The notes beneath the pieces are model-generated. The model saw only the letters and a list, made by a program, of their open reading frames with translations. It ran no database searches and had not been told where the DNA came from. The translations under genes were made by a program, and so were the position numbers. 5,677 nt of DNA from the NCBI GenBank assembly GCA_003222555.1, contig QHWL01000117.1:1-5677 (forward strand). Reading direction: 5' to 3'. This document shows, one piece after another, positions 5,238-5,677 of this stretch. The stretch comes from Acidobacteriota bacterium. GTDB lineage: Bacteria > Acidobacteriota > Vicinamibacteria > Vicinamibacterales > CAVVIG01. The stretch's first letter is position 1. Each line of letters starts with the position of its first letter.

Positions 5238-5264
5238 AAAGTAATAAAATAAATGGAGGCCAGT
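5238..5264 (+). promoter_or_regulatory. atpE: A-rich leader and GGAGG ribosome site of atpE
   Basis: Bases 5238-5254 are almost all A/T in an otherwise GC-rich region, leaving the start unstructured. GGAGG (5255-5259) sits five bases before GTG 5265, a good Shine-Dalgarno spacing, and overlaps the rival ATG at 5253, which itself has none. This decides the start as GTG 5265. It is the strongest ribosome site in the window, fitting the need for many c subunits per enzyme. Confidence 0.7.
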
Positions 5265-5600
5265 GTGAGCAGACGCGTTTTCGTATCGGCGATTTTGCTG
5301 GTGACTGCCTTCGGGCTCGTTTCGCCGCTGCATGCGCAGGAAGCAGCGGCGGGCGCGGCGAATCCGGAGGTCGTCCGTTGGTCGATTATCACGGCAGGCT
5401 TCGCGCTTGCGATCGCGGCTGCCTTCGGCGCCCTTGGGCAGGGCCGCGGGGTTGCCGCGGCGGTCGAGGCCATCGCGCGCAATCCGAGCGCAGCCGGCGA
5501 GATCCGCGGCAACTTGATCCTGGGCCTCGTGCTGATCGAGTCGCTCGTCATCTACGTGTTGCTCATCTCTCTGATTCTGTTTTTCGTGAAGCCGTTCTGA
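5265..5600 (+). CDS. atpE: F-type ATP synthase subunit c with N-terminal signal peptide
   Basis: Subunit c forms the membrane rotor ring. From GTG 5265 the protein has 111 residues. Residues 1-24 look like a signal peptide: SRR, a hydrophobic core VFVSAILLVTAFGLV, then SPLHA before QE. The remaining 87 residues are of normal c length: helix 1 (about 37-60), a polar loop with IARNP (69-73), helix 2 (about 83-107). The ion-binding carboxylate is E92 in LIESLVIY; Q59 in GQGRG lies 33 residues before it, as in the Na+-binding c subunit of Ilyobacter tartaricus, and S93 and Y97 also match that site. Helix 1 has FGALG where the GxGxG packing motif usually lies. ATG 5253 would add four residues but lacks a ribosome site. 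The gene follows atpB, as in most atp operons. Confidence 0.96.
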   Translation: MSRRVFVSAILLVTAFGLVSPLHAQEAAAGAANPEVVRWSIITAGFALAIAAAFGALGQGRGVAAAVEAIARNPSAAGEIRGNLILGLVLIESLVIYVLLISLILFFVKPF

Positions 5601-5677
5601 AGCCCTCCCCGTCCAGCCCCCGACGGCCAGGGAGCAGCGGCGTCCGCGCGGTTCGTGCCGATCGGCGAGGTTGATGC
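5601..5677 (+). other. Gap after atpE; possible start of the next gene at the edge
   Basis: No complete gene fits here. A weak 5-base stem, CCGTC (5609-5613) with GACGG (5622-5626), has no T-tract. At the edge, GGCGAGG (5664-5670) precedes TTG 5671 and ATG 5674, which could open the next gene. In most atp operons that would be atpF (subunit b), but only four bases are visible, so this cannot be confirmed. Confidence 0.25.

Noticed and set aside
5609..5626. Terminator after atpE
   Set aside because: The stem is only five base pairs and no T-tract follows; the atp operon is expected to continue.
4985..5674. Open frame of 229 codons running through the atpB end, the repeats and atpE
   Set aside because: It crosses repeats and lies out of frame with two recognised genes; the product is Arg/Gly-rich with no family features.

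Overview
The window looks like GC-rich chromosomal DNA from a free-living, respiring bacterium. It carries the end of a complex I (NADH:quinone oxidoreductase) operon followed on the same strand by the membrane-sector genes of an F-type ATP synthase. Order, all on +: nuoM, nuoN, atpZ-like, atpI-like, atpB, atpE. Protein style (c subunit with an N-terminal signal sequence and GQGR/IARNP motifs) and several families of short intergenic repeats suggest Acidobacteriota, perhaps Vicinamibacteria. That placement rests on memory of similar sequences, not on a search, and is only moderately secure.

Layout. Bases 1-121 hold no long gene; they contain an imperfect hairpin built from 9-base units and a decayed 26-base tandem copy of the nuoM start. 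nuoM (122-1819) and nuoN (1819-3291) overlap by one base (TGATG). A 137-base gap with a CACGAAG-unit hairpin separates nuoN from the atp genes. atpZ (3429-3695) and atpI (3688-4107) overlap by eight bases. A 150-base gap holds half a CACGAAG element plus a different stem-loop element. atpB (4258-5049) is followed by a 203-base gap with two copies of a third repeat family, then a GC-rich hairpin and an A-rich leader before atpE (best start GTG 5265, end 5600). The last 77 bases hold no complete gene; a possible start codon of the next gene lies at the very edge.

Function. NuoM and NuoN are antiporter-like proton-pumping subunits that help complex I build an ion gradient. AtpB (a) and AtpE (c) form the ion path and rotor of the ATP synthase that spends it. 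AtpZ and AtpI are small accessory membrane proteins usually found at the head of atp operons. The window thus joins a gradient-making machine to a gradient-using machine in one transcription direction.

I found no mobile gene, CRISPR, defence system or clearly new protein. The points most worth a second look are small: the duplicated nuoM start forming a nine-codon upstream ORF; different repeat hairpins in every intergenic gap above 100 bases but none at overlapping gene pairs; loss of a usually conserved lysine in NuoN; a low-complexity NuoM tail; and a c subunit with a signal peptide and a sodium-type ligand set.
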